The notes under the pieces are model-generated. The model was given only the letters and a program-made list of their open reading frames with translations, was not told the origin of the DNA and ran no database searches. Below are positions 16,260 through 24,486 of a stretch of DNA of 64,000 nucleotides, in pieces; within the stretch, counting starts at the first letter, position 1; every line of letters begins with the position of its first letter. The translations under genes and the position numbers were made by a program. Origin of the DNA: Hydrotalea flava (lineage in GTDB: Bacteria; Bacteroidota; Bacteroidia; Chitinophagales; Chitinophagaceae); contig NZ_LUHG01000041.1 of the NCBI RefSeq assembly GCF_001623405.1, forward strand, positions 1-64,000, written 5' to 3'.

Positions 16260-18521
16260 ATGCATAAAACTATGTCTGAACAAAACATTATTTCGCTGGT
16301 TGCTGCTAACGTTCAAATTTCATTGAAGCAGGTTGAAACTGTTATTCAGTTATTAACCGAAGGTGCCACCATTCCATTCATTGCCCGATACAGAAAAGAC
16401 CGTACCGGTGGTTTAGATGAAGTGCAAATTGAAAAAGTTCAGGAAGAGCATAAACGCTTACAACAATTTTTCCAATTAAAAGCCAGTATTGAAAAAACTA
16501 TTACAGAACAGGGAAAAATGACAACGGCTTTACAGGAACAATTAAACAAAGCCACCACCGTTGCAACTTTAGAAGATATATATCTTCCTTTTAAACCCAA
16601 AAGAAAAACCAAAGCTCAAACGGCCCGTGAAAATGGATTAGAACCTTTAGCCACCTTAATTCTGGAACAAAAAAATATTGACCTCGAAGAGGCTGCTGTT
16701 CAATTTTTGAATGAAACCATCACAGATACCAATGCAGCACTGCAGAGCGCCAGAGATATTATTGCGGAAACGATAAATGAAGATGCTGAAATAAGAGCCA
16801 AACTCAGGTATTTGTTTGAACAAAAAGCGATATTTCAAAGTAAGGTACTCACTGATAAAGAAAATGAGGGAATTAAATTTAAAGATTATTTTGACTTTCA
16901 GGAATCTGTTTCCAAAATTCCTTCACACCGCATTCTGGCAATACTTCGCGGATTTTTAGAAGGGTTTTTACGAATCAGCATTGCCCCCAACGAAGAGGAA
17001 GCCATTACTATTATAGAAGAAAAATATGTTACAACTTTTGGAAACCCATCGGCTGAACAAATCAAAAAAGCCATTAAAGATGCCTATAAAAGACTTTTGC
17101 AGCCTAGTCTTGAATCGGAATTAAGAACCGCCTTAAAACTAAAAGCAGATGAGGAGGCCATTCAGGTATTTGCTGAAAATTTAAAACAACTATTATTGAG
17201 TGCACCATTAGGCAGCAAAAGAATTTTAGCAATTGATCCCGGCTACAGAACCGGATGTAAAGTAGTTTGCTTAGATGAAACCGGAGCTTTATTACACCAC
17301 GATTTGATTTATATACATGAAGCCAACAAAAAACAGCAAAGCGCCACCGTTATTTTACAATTGATTCAACAATACAACATGCAGATATTTGCCATTGGCG
17401 ATGGAACTGCTGGCAGAGAAACAGAACAATTCATTAAACAATTACAAACCGGCTTGCCTGTGTTTTTGGTGAATGAAGATGGTGCATCTATTTACTCTGC
17501 TTCAGAAATTGCCAGAGAAGAATTTGGCAATTATGATGTTACCGTTCGTGGCGCAGTGAGTATTGGCAGAAGATTAATGGATCCATTGGCAGAGTTGGTA
17601 AAAATTGATCCAAAAAGTATTGGAGTTGGTCAATATCAACACGACGTAAACCAATTCAGGTTAAAAGAAAAACTTGACCAAACTGTAGTAAATTGTGTAA
17701 ATGCAGTTGGAGTAAATATTAATACTGCGAGCAAACATTTACTGAGTTACGTAAGTGGTATTGGGCCAACTTTAGCGGCACAAATTATTGAATACAGAAA
17801 CACCATTGGAAAATTTACTGATAGAATGCAATTACTGAATGTACCGCGATTAGGTCAAAAAACTTTTGAACAATGTGCAGGCTTTTTGCGGATACAAGCG
17901 GGTGATAATCCTTTAGATGCCAGTGCCGTGCATCCGGAAGCTTATCCAATTGTTGAACAAATTGCCAAAGACTTACAAACAGATGTGCAACACATTATTG
18001 GTAATGAAACTTTATTGCAATCAATAAAACCTTCAAAATACATTTCTGAAACCATTGGTACTTTAACCATTCAGGATATTTTAAATGAACTGAAAAAACC
18101 CGGCTTAGACCCCAGAAATGAAATAGAGCAATTTGAATTTGCAGGTATTTACAGCATTGATGATGTAAAACCAGGCACTATTTTACCCGGTATGGTTACC
18201 AATATTACCCGCTTCGGTGCTTTTGTGGATATTGGTGTAAAACAGGATGGTTTGGTGCATGTGAGTGAAATTGCCAATCGGTATATTTCAGATCCATCAG
18301 AAGCATTAAAACTAAATGATAAGGTAAAAGTAAAAGTATTAGAAGTAGACGCAACCAGAAAAAGAATTGCCCTATCCATTAAACAGGCCGAGGAAACACC
18401 CCAACAACATAAAAAAACAAATAAACCGATCCACAAAAAACAGCATCAGCAAACTGATGATTTAAGTAATTTAAGCGTTACCGATGCACTTTCATTATTA
18501 AAAAAGAAGTTTGGCAAATAA
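16260..18521 (+). CDS. tex: Tex-family RNA-binding transcription accessory protein
   Basis: 753 residues with the Tex architecture: N-terminal helical region with TEGATIPFIARYRKDRTGGLDE, a YqgF-like RNase H domain (KRILAIDPGYRTGCKVVCLD, about 320-440), helix-hairpin-helix motifs (GIGPTLAAQIIEYR and LLNVPRLGQKTFEQCAGFLRI), and a C-terminal S1 RNA-binding domain (PGMVTNITRFGAFVDIGVKQ, DGLVHVSE). Tex binds nucleic acid and influences transcription in many bacteria. An alternative start is Met5 at 16272. The protein ends in a short Q/K-rich tail. A strong terminator follows. Confidence 0.95.
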   Translation: MHKTMSEQNIISLVAANVQISLKQVETVIQLLTEGATIPFIARYRKDRTGGLDEVQIEKVQEEHKRLQQFFQLKASIEKTITEQGKMTTALQEQLNKATTVATLEDIYLPFKPKRKTKAQTARENGLEPLATLILEQKNIDLEEAAVQFLNETITDTNAALQSARDIIAETINEDAEIRAKLRYLFEQKAIFQSKVLTDKENEGIKFKDYFDFQESVSKIPSHRILAILRGFLEGFLRISIAPNEEEAITIIEEKYVTTFGNPSAEQIKKAIKDAYKRLLQPSLESELRTALKLKADEEAIQVFAENLKQLLLSAPLGSKRILAIDPGYRTGCKVVCLDETGALLHHDLIYIHEANKKQQSATVILQLIQQYNMQIFAIGDGTAGRETEQFIKQLQTGLPVFLVNEDGASIYSASEIAREEFGNYDVTVRGAVSIGRRLMDPLAELVKIDPKSIGVGQYQHDVNQFRLKEKLDQTVVNCVNAVGVNINTASKHLLSYVSGIGPTLAAQIIEYRNTIGKFTDRMQLLNVPRLGQKTFEQCAGFLRIQAGDNPLDASAVHPEAYPIVEQIAKDLQTDVQHIIGNETLLQSIKPSKYISETIGTLTIQDILNELKKPGLDPRNEIEQFEFAGIYSIDDVKPGTILPGMVTNITRFGAFVDIGVKQDGLVHVSEIANRYISDPSEALKLNDKVKVKVLEVDATRKRIALSIKQAEETPQQHKKTNKPIHKKQHQQTDDLSNLSVTDALSLLKKKFGK

Positions 18522-18523
18522 AA

Positions 18524-18555
18524 AACAACCGCAGCAATTCAACTGCGGTTGTTTT
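18524..18555. terminator. Bidirectional terminator between tex and susD
   Basis: AACAACCGCAG pairs with CTGCGGTTGTT across an 8-nt loop, with an A run before and a T run after. It can serve tex on the plus strand and the susD gene on the minus strand. Confidence 0.88.
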
Positions 18556-18573
18556 GTGAAAATATTAGTATAA

Positions 18574-19878
18574 TTAATTTTCTGAGAAAGGCAAAGGAAA
18601 CTCTTTCCAGATATGATCGGTAGGGCGATCTAAAGGTAATGTGTTCAGTAAATTATACCTGCGCACATCAATCCATCTGTATCCTTCATAAAACAATGAG
18701 TACCTTCTTTGCTTTAACATTTCTGTAAGCAAAGCTGTCTGTGTTAAAGGGCCACTGTAATTCGGCAAGTTGTGTCCGTTACGAATGATATTAATAGCAG
18801 TTTGTGCATCGGTCAAAGCATTATTTTGAATTTTTGCTTCAGCATAAATTAATATCAATTCTTCATTACGGATGATTGAAACCGGATCTATATTTGTTTT
18901 GAATACAGCCAAATCGTAATTGCTGGTTAAACCACTTTGTGTAGCAGGTGCTGATCGTAAAGCTACTTTATTAATTCTGTCATCACCAGGCTCAATATCA
19001 GTAACATAGGATGGTTGCGCCAAGCGATTTTCACCAGTATTGTTTAAAGGCAGGTACAGTGGATTTAACTGATCGCCGGATGCAGTAGAAAAAACATGAT
19101 AAATACCTGTATTAAAATTTCCATTCAAATTAAAGAATGATGCATTCAGGTCGGTTAAAGCTGCCGTCCAGTTTTGTTGATAAACATCTACTCTGGCAGC
19201 TAAAGCGCGGTTAAATTGCACCAACCCCGCAGCAGTTGTAAATCCGCTAAAGCCTGATGACAAATTAAATATAACATCACTTCCAGTTAAATCTGTTCGC
19301 CCCTGACTGAGCAAATTGGAGATAGCCGTTAATGCATCACTTAAACCAACAATGGGGCCCATCTTATTATAATCGGCCACATCAACTCTGATACCATTTT
19401 CATAGGTTAAATTTAAATTCAATAACAGTTGATACGCAATAATGGTTTTGGCCCATCCGGTATAAGCCTTTCTTTGTGCATCAGTTAAATAAGATGAATT
19501 CGTTGCTGCCTGAATTAAGATATAGGCATTACGAATGGTATTGTAACGAGAACCCCAGGGATTGGTTAAATAAAATGTATTGTTATCCAAAATTGCACTC
19601 CCTGCGCCCAGTAAGTCGGATGTATAACGCGGTTCAGAACCGGAAAAACGATATCCTTCTCGTCCAATCATGCTTACCACATCCAAATATATAGAAACAT
19701 TATTGCGCAAAGACGATTCAGTACCGGTTACCAGATTATTCAATTCGCTAATCGTAGCATCTGTGGTTATTTGTTGTGAAGTAGGGGCATTCAAATAAGG
19801 GATGGGTTCTTTTTTACAGGCAGTATTCATTAGAATAAATATACTAATGATGCCAATTCTTAGAAGATATTTTTTCAT
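18574..19878 (-). CDS. SusD/RagB-family surface lipoprotein
   Basis: 434 residues. Lipoprotein signal MKKYLLRIGIISIFILMNTA with lipid Cys21. Helical repeat (TPR-like) body typical of SusD: AYILIQAATNSSYLTDAQRKAYTG, AVAARVDVYQ-like helices, and the C-terminal SusD signature RNEELILIYAEAKIQ with RRYSLFYEGYRWIDVRRY. SusD proteins sit on the cell surface as a lid over the SusC pore and bind the substrate. It lies directly after susC on the same strand, so the two are one unit. No glycoside hydrolase or protease gene is adjacent, so the substrate cannot be predicted. Confidence 0.93.
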   Translation of the reverse strand: MKKYLLRIGIISIFILMNTACKKEPIPYLNAPTSQQITTDATISELNNLVTGTESSLRNNVSIYLDVVSMIGREGYRFSGSEPRYTSDLLGAGSAILDNNTFYLTNPWGSRYNTIRNAYILIQAATNSSYLTDAQRKAYTGWAKTIIAYQLLLNLNLTYENGIRVDVADYNKMGPIVGLSDALTAISNLLSQGRTDLTGSDVIFNLSSGFSGFTTAAGLVQFNRALAARVDVYQQNWTAALTDLNASFFNLNGNFNTGIYHVFSTASGDQLNPLYLPLNNTGENRLAQPSYVTDIEPGDDRINKVALRSAPATQSGLTSNYDLAVFKTNIDPVSIIRNEELILIYAEAKIQNNALTDAQTAINIIRNGHNLPNYSGPLTQTALLTEMLKQRRYSLFYEGYRWIDVRRYNLLNTLPLDRPTDHIWKEFPLPFSEN

Positions 19879-19902
19879 ATATAAATATTTTTATTTATAA
19901 AA

Positions 19903-22827
19903 TTAGAATGCAATGGATACATGAAACTGAACACGTTTAGATGTTGGAAATGGTGTTACATCAACTCCGGATGAGAAACCCACTCCAAAATTTGAAACTT
20001 CCGGGTCGTAACCAACATATGGCGTAATTACAATAAGATTATTACCGGATACACCTAACTGAATTCTGTCAATATTTTTTATTTTATATGGTAGCGTATA
20101 ATACAAACCAATTTCTCTAAATTTTACAAAACTTGCATTTTGCACAAATGGTCTGGATGAAACACCTAAAGCTGCAATCCTGTTTTCACCTGCAGTTTTG
20201 CCATTGCTTTGCAGCACATCAAAATCAGGACTGGTACCACCTAAATCTGTTAACAACTGTGTTAAGTTAATCACATCGCCGCCCTGTTTCCAATGTATTA
20301 AAAAGCGCAATGACCAGTTTTTGTGAATGGTAAAATCATTCAGGAAATTCATTTGAAAATTGGGCTCGGCATCGCCAAGTTTACCAACTCCACCATTTCC
20401 ATTCAGCCCTACAATTTGGGTAGCAGTGGCACCTTGCTGGATGAAATAGGTACCCAGAGTAGTTCCAAATGCACCTAACGGAAAGGCAGGTATATTCAAC
20501 TGTGTAATCAATGAACGGTTCATCCAAAAATTAGTAGTTGAACTCCATCTGAAATTTTTATTATCTACCGGTATAGCTTTTATACTTAGTTCAACACCTC
20601 GGTTCCTTAAACTGCCTGCATTCAAATAACGGGTACTAAAACCGGTTGATGCAGGTACCTGACCTTGTAACAGTAAGTCTTTCACTACTTTATTGTAGAA
20701 AGTTGCTTCCAAACTTAGTTTACCTTCTAAAACACTTACATCCACACCAGCCTCTAATTCTGTTTGCCGCTCTGAACCAATGTTGCCATCTCCTAAAACA
20801 GTAGTTACCAACGAGCCTGCATAACCTCCTATATTAGCAGAATTCAGTGGTGTAAATCTGCTGATGTAAGCAGGAAAATTACTTGACTCACCATAAGCAA
20901 CTCTTAATTTCAAATCATTAATGGTATTGCTTTTCCAAAAATTCATTTTAGATAAATTCCAGGCCACATTGGCTTTGGGATAAGTAAAGTATTTTTTATA
21001 ATCCCCATTGTTGGTTGACTGGTCAAACCGCACACCGGCAGTGATGTTCAAATAATTATTCAAAGCAAATTCTTCCTGCACAAATGCGCCATCGTTTTTA
21101 TATTTTATTCTAAACTGCGATACATTGATGGCGCCTGCCTGATCAAGATTTGTTTGTATACCAATTAATTGCGTTGCAACATTCAGAATATTATCATACT
21201 TGCCAAATTCATGCGTAATACCGGCTGTAGTTACAAATGAAAGTTTATCTGAAGGCTTATAAGAATTTACCAAAAAGCCAGCCCAATTGGTATTTACATT
21301 ATTGGTATTTCCCTGAATACTATGTCCCTTTGTAGTATTCACCTCAAATTGTAATGAAGAGGGAAATAAAGCTGTTGTTTTTAAATTATAGTAATCTAAG
21401 CCGCCACGTGCAATGAGCTTTGTTGTCATTTTTGCTGACTCCTGCAAAATGGCTTCTACATTTACTCCACCAATATACCGATTGGTTAATTCATTATTCG
21501 TCATCAAATCTCTTGTTTGCAAAGGATTGGAAGCCGCAAAAGGATTATTGGGATAAATACCATTGGCATCTGGAAACAATTGCGCAAAAGAAGGGGTAGA
21601 AGATAATGCCACTCCAAATGAAACACCGGCATTATCATTATTGGTTAGCCCACGGTTAGCAGATGAGTTGATGTAAGTTGAACTATAACTTAGTTTAATT
21701 TTATCACTAATACGATGATCAATATTTACCCGCAATGAATTATTAGCATATCCGGTACCTTTAATAATTCCATCTTCATTTCGTAAACCACCAGCCATAT
21801 AAAAAGTGGTTTTATCATTTCCTCCACTAATAGATAAGCGGGAGTCGCGAATAAAGCCTTTTTGTCCATACATTTCTTTTTCATAATCATATAATTTTCC
21901 TGCTGCTTTGGCTGCATCATAAGCTGCAACATCCCAACCCTGATCCTGCACTATTTTATCGGTTAATGGTCGCTGACCTAAGTATTTAATAATTGAGTTG
22001 AATCCAACATCCTGTGATAGATTAAAACGCGTTTTACCTGCACGACCTCTTTTTGTGGTGATAATGACCACACCGGCAGCAGCCTGTGCACCATAAATAC
22101 TGGCAGCAGAAGCACCTTTTAATACCTCCACAGTTTGTATGTCTTCAGGATTTAAATCAGCAATTCGATTCGATGCATTATCCTGATTGGATGAATTCCC
22201 GGCAGCAGCAGCAGCAGTTACTGCATTCAAACCGGCAGAAGTGGCTGAATTGTTCACAATTACTCCATCTACCACGAACAAGGGCTGCGAATTTCCAAAA
22301 ATAGTAGTAACACCACGTAATTTAATGGATGTACCTCCACCAGGTGCACCCGAATTGGCAATAATATTTGCCCCCACTACTTTACCGTTCAATGCAGCAT
22401 CAAAAGTTTGAGCCGGTGCCGTACCAGCTAACTCACGGGCACCAATTACAGCAACTGCATTGGCAGCATTGCTTCTTTTAACTGTAGTTGCCAAACCCGT
22501 AACCACTACTTCATCTAAACGAGCATAGTCTTCCTTTAAAGCAATATTAAAGGAATTGGTTTCATTCGTAATTTTTAAAGTTTGTGTTCTAAAACCAGTA
22601 AAACTAATTTCAATGGTTGCACCAACAGATACTTTCAATGAAAAATTACCCTGCGCGTCACTCATAGTACCACCTGTACTGCCTTTTACTGCAATGTTGG
22701 CGCCTGCTACAGGACTTCCGTTTTGGTCTGTAATTTTTCCGCTAATGTTTTTTTGTTGTGCAAATGCTATTGCGGGCAAAAGCAACAATAGCCAACACAA
22801 TAGCAACATACTTGATTTGTTTTGCAT
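19903..22827 (-). CDS. SusC/RagA-family TonB-linked outer membrane transporter
   Basis: 974 residues from ATG at 22827; the longer open frame to 22962 adds 45 residues before the signal peptide. Signal peptide 1-24 ends AFAQ. A carboxypeptidase-like regulatory domain follows (about 27-105: ISGKITDQNGSPVAGANIAV, SDAQGNFSLKV), then DEVVVTGLATTVKRS, the plug domain (LRGVTTIFGNSQPLFVVDG, VEVLKGASAASIYG, GVVIITTKRG) and a 22-strand-type barrel ending RVQFHVSIAF. It imports a nutrient across the outer membrane using TonB energy, with SusD as lid. The gene order susC-susD is standard. Confidence 0.94.
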   Translation of the reverse strand: MQNKSSMLLLCWLLLLLPAIAFAQQKNISGKITDQNGSPVAGANIAVKGSTGGTMSDAQGNFSLKVSVGATIEISFTGFRTQTLKITNETNSFNIALKEDYARLDEVVVTGLATTVKRSNAANAVAVIGARELAGTAPAQTFDAALNGKVVGANIIANSGAPGGGTSIKLRGVTTIFGNSQPLFVVDGVIVNNSATSAGLNAVTAAAAAGNSSNQDNASNRIADLNPEDIQTVEVLKGASAASIYGAQAAAGVVIITTKRGRAGKTRFNLSQDVGFNSIIKYLGQRPLTDKIVQDQGWDVAAYDAAKAAGKLYDYEKEMYGQKGFIRDSRLSISGGNDKTTFYMAGGLRNEDGIIKGTGYANNSLRVNIDHRISDKIKLSYSSTYINSSANRGLTNNDNAGVSFGVALSSTPSFAQLFPDANGIYPNNPFAASNPLQTRDLMTNNELTNRYIGGVNVEAILQESAKMTTKLIARGGLDYYNLKTTALFPSSLQFEVNTTKGHSIQGNTNNVNTNWAGFLVNSYKPSDKLSFVTTAGITHEFGKYDNILNVATQLIGIQTNLDQAGAINVSQFRIKYKNDGAFVQEEFALNNYLNITAGVRFDQSTNNGDYKKYFTYPKANVAWNLSKMNFWKSNTINDLKLRVAYGESSNFPAYISRFTPLNSANIGGYAGSLVTTVLGDGNIGSERQTELEAGVDVSVLEGKLSLEATFYNKVVKDLLLQGQVPASTGFSTRYLNAGSLRNRGVELSIKAIPVDNKNFRWSSTTNFWMNRSLITQLNIPAFPLGAFGTTLGTYFIQQGATATQIVGLNGNGGVGKLGDAEPNFQMNFLNDFTIHKNWSLRFLIHWKQGGDVINLTQLLTDLGGTSPDFDVLQSNGKTAGENRIAALGVSSRPFVQNASFVKFREIGLYYTLPYKIKNIDRIQLGVSGNNLIVITPYVGYDPEVSNFGVGFSSGVDVTPFPTSKRVQFHVSIAF

Positions 22828-23039
22828 AAGTGTAGTTTTGGTGAAAAATTTGAATCTTAAAAATAGCTTATTATTATTGAATTTAAAACCGTTTTTAAAT
22901 ATTTTTATCATAATTAAATAATTTAGCAATTCATATAAAATATCATCCATATTTACGATCACTGGCAGCTAAAAAACATTGTAAAAATGTATTCAAAACA
23001 GAATTTGCAGACTACATACAATATCCCCAATTTTGCGCC

Positions 23040-24194
23040 ATGCATTTACAAAAGAAAGATGTGGTTTTAATGGCCATTTGCACCGGATTAATTGTTGCCA
23101 ATATTTATTACATACAACCCCTGATTGTTTTAATTGCACAAAGTTTTCATGTGCCGGAAAATATAGCCGGAAGCACAACCTATTTAACACAGGCCGGCTA
23201 CGCAACAAGGCTCCTGATTTTGGTACCCTTAGGTGATATGATGGAGCGTCGTAAACAAATTATTGCCACCACAGTATTGGCAATAGTTGCTTTGATTGGT
23301 GTAGCCATATCGCCCAATTTTTTAACCTTGCAGATTTGCTGTTTTTTTGTTGGCGCAGGCTCTATTGTACCACAACTCATTCTGCCATTGGCGGCCACCC
23401 TCTCCGATCCCACTCAAAGAGGTAAAGTAGTGGGAACCGTTATGAGTGGGCTTTTGGTGGGCATTTTACTTTCCCGAACATTAAGTGGAGCTGTTGCAGA
23501 ATGGCTGGGTTGGCGAAGTATGTTTTGGATAGCAGCCATACTGTGCATTTTTTTAGCCTTTTTCATGCAAAAAAGATTTCCTCAAAATCAGATTGTTTTT
23601 GAAGGCCACTATGGCCACCTGATGCAATCTTTAATTCATCTGATTAAAGAGCAACCTATTTTAAGAGAAGCTACTGCCATTAATATGTGTTGTTTTGCCG
23701 TGTTTGGCAGTTTTTGGACAACCATGGTTTTACTGCTTTCCAAAGCTCCCTTTCATTTTGCTACCCATCAAATTGGTTTGTTTGGCATTGCCGGTGCGGC
23801 CGGTGCCATAACCGCACCTTTTGTTGGTAAATTAAGCGATAAGGGCACACCACGTAACACTTTAAAAGTAGGGTTATTGCTGTTTCTCATAAGTTTATCG
23901 GTTTTATATTTTGGCCGAAGCAGTGTTATACTGATGATTATTGGCACCATTTTGATTGATATTGCACAGCAATCCGTTCACGTTACCAACCAAACAAGGG
24001 TTTATGCATTGATGCCCGAAGCCCGAAATAGATTAAATACTATTTTCATGAGTCTTAGTTTTGCAGGTACCACATTTGGTTCTGCAATGGGGCTGTTGCT
24101 TTGGAAATGGGCATTGTGGCCTGGTGTAATAGCCGGCTCCGTTAGTTTAATTATTTTAGGTTGGATTATATTTTTGCTAACAGGCAAAAAATAA
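23040..24194 (+). CDS. MFS transporter
   Basis: 384 residues with about 12 hydrophobic segments and the MFS loop 2-3 signature LVPLGDMMERRKQ. Other features: AGSIVPQLILPLAATLSDPTQRGKVVGTVMSG, GRTL-like LLSRTLSGAVAEWLGWRSMFWIAA, and GKLSDKGTPRN between the halves. The length and motifs fit a major facilitator drug/metabolite exporter of the YgaY/YdhP-like group. The transported compound is unknown. The gene stands alone, divergent from susC. Confidence 0.88.
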   Translation: MHLQKKDVVLMAICTGLIVANIYYIQPLIVLIAQSFHVPENIAGSTTYLTQAGYATRLLILVPLGDMMERRKQIIATTVLAIVALIGVAISPNFLTLQICCFFVGAGSIVPQLILPLAATLSDPTQRGKVVGTVMSGLLVGILLSRTLSGAVAEWLGWRSMFWIAAILCIFLAFFMQKRFPQNQIVFEGHYGHLMQSLIHLIKEQPILREATAINMCCFAVFGSFWTTMVLLLSKAPFHFATHQIGLFGIAGAAGAITAPFVGKLSDKGTPRNTLKVGLLLFLISLSVLYFGRSSVILMIIGTILIDIAQQSVHVTNQTRVYALMPEARNRLNTIFMSLSFAGTTFGSAMGLLLWKWALWPGVIAGSVSLIILGWIIFLLTGKK

Positions 24195-24486
24195 TCATCG
24201 GTTTTTATATAGTATATAAATTGGCTTCTCCATTTTCTTGCATCAATGCCAGATCAATAAAATAATAATACCGGCATTTGTTTTATATGGCATCGCCTGT
24301 TGCGTCGCAATCACTTCATCGTTCCGAAAATTTGGCAGCAGGCATACGTGTATACATGTTCATCACATGCAAAATTTATGATTACGCGTTTCCCGTTCAT
24401 CCAGTTACCTGTTGTATATAAAAAACCCTCTTCAAACAAAGTTTAAAAAGGGTTTGCAATACCAAAGGAATAGAAATGGTTAGTAA
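24195..24486. other. Intergenic region with no assigned gene
   Basis: About 290 bases between two convergent genes. Apart from the terminator at its right end (24423-24456), I see only a short open frame of 44 codons (24287-24421) with more GC-rich codons than its surroundings and no recognisable product or ribosome binding site. Confidence 0.5.
24423..24456 (-). terminator. Probable terminator downstream of the PD40-OmpA gene
   Basis: AAACCCTCTT pairs with AAAAAGGGTTT across a loop of about 14 nt. With one mismatch it forms an A/T-flanked hairpin ending the minus-strand transcript. Confidence 0.6.

Noticed and set aside
24287-24421. 44-codon open frame with GC-richer codons between two convergent genes
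   Set aside because: No ribosome binding site, no recognisable product and no conserved context; probably chance.
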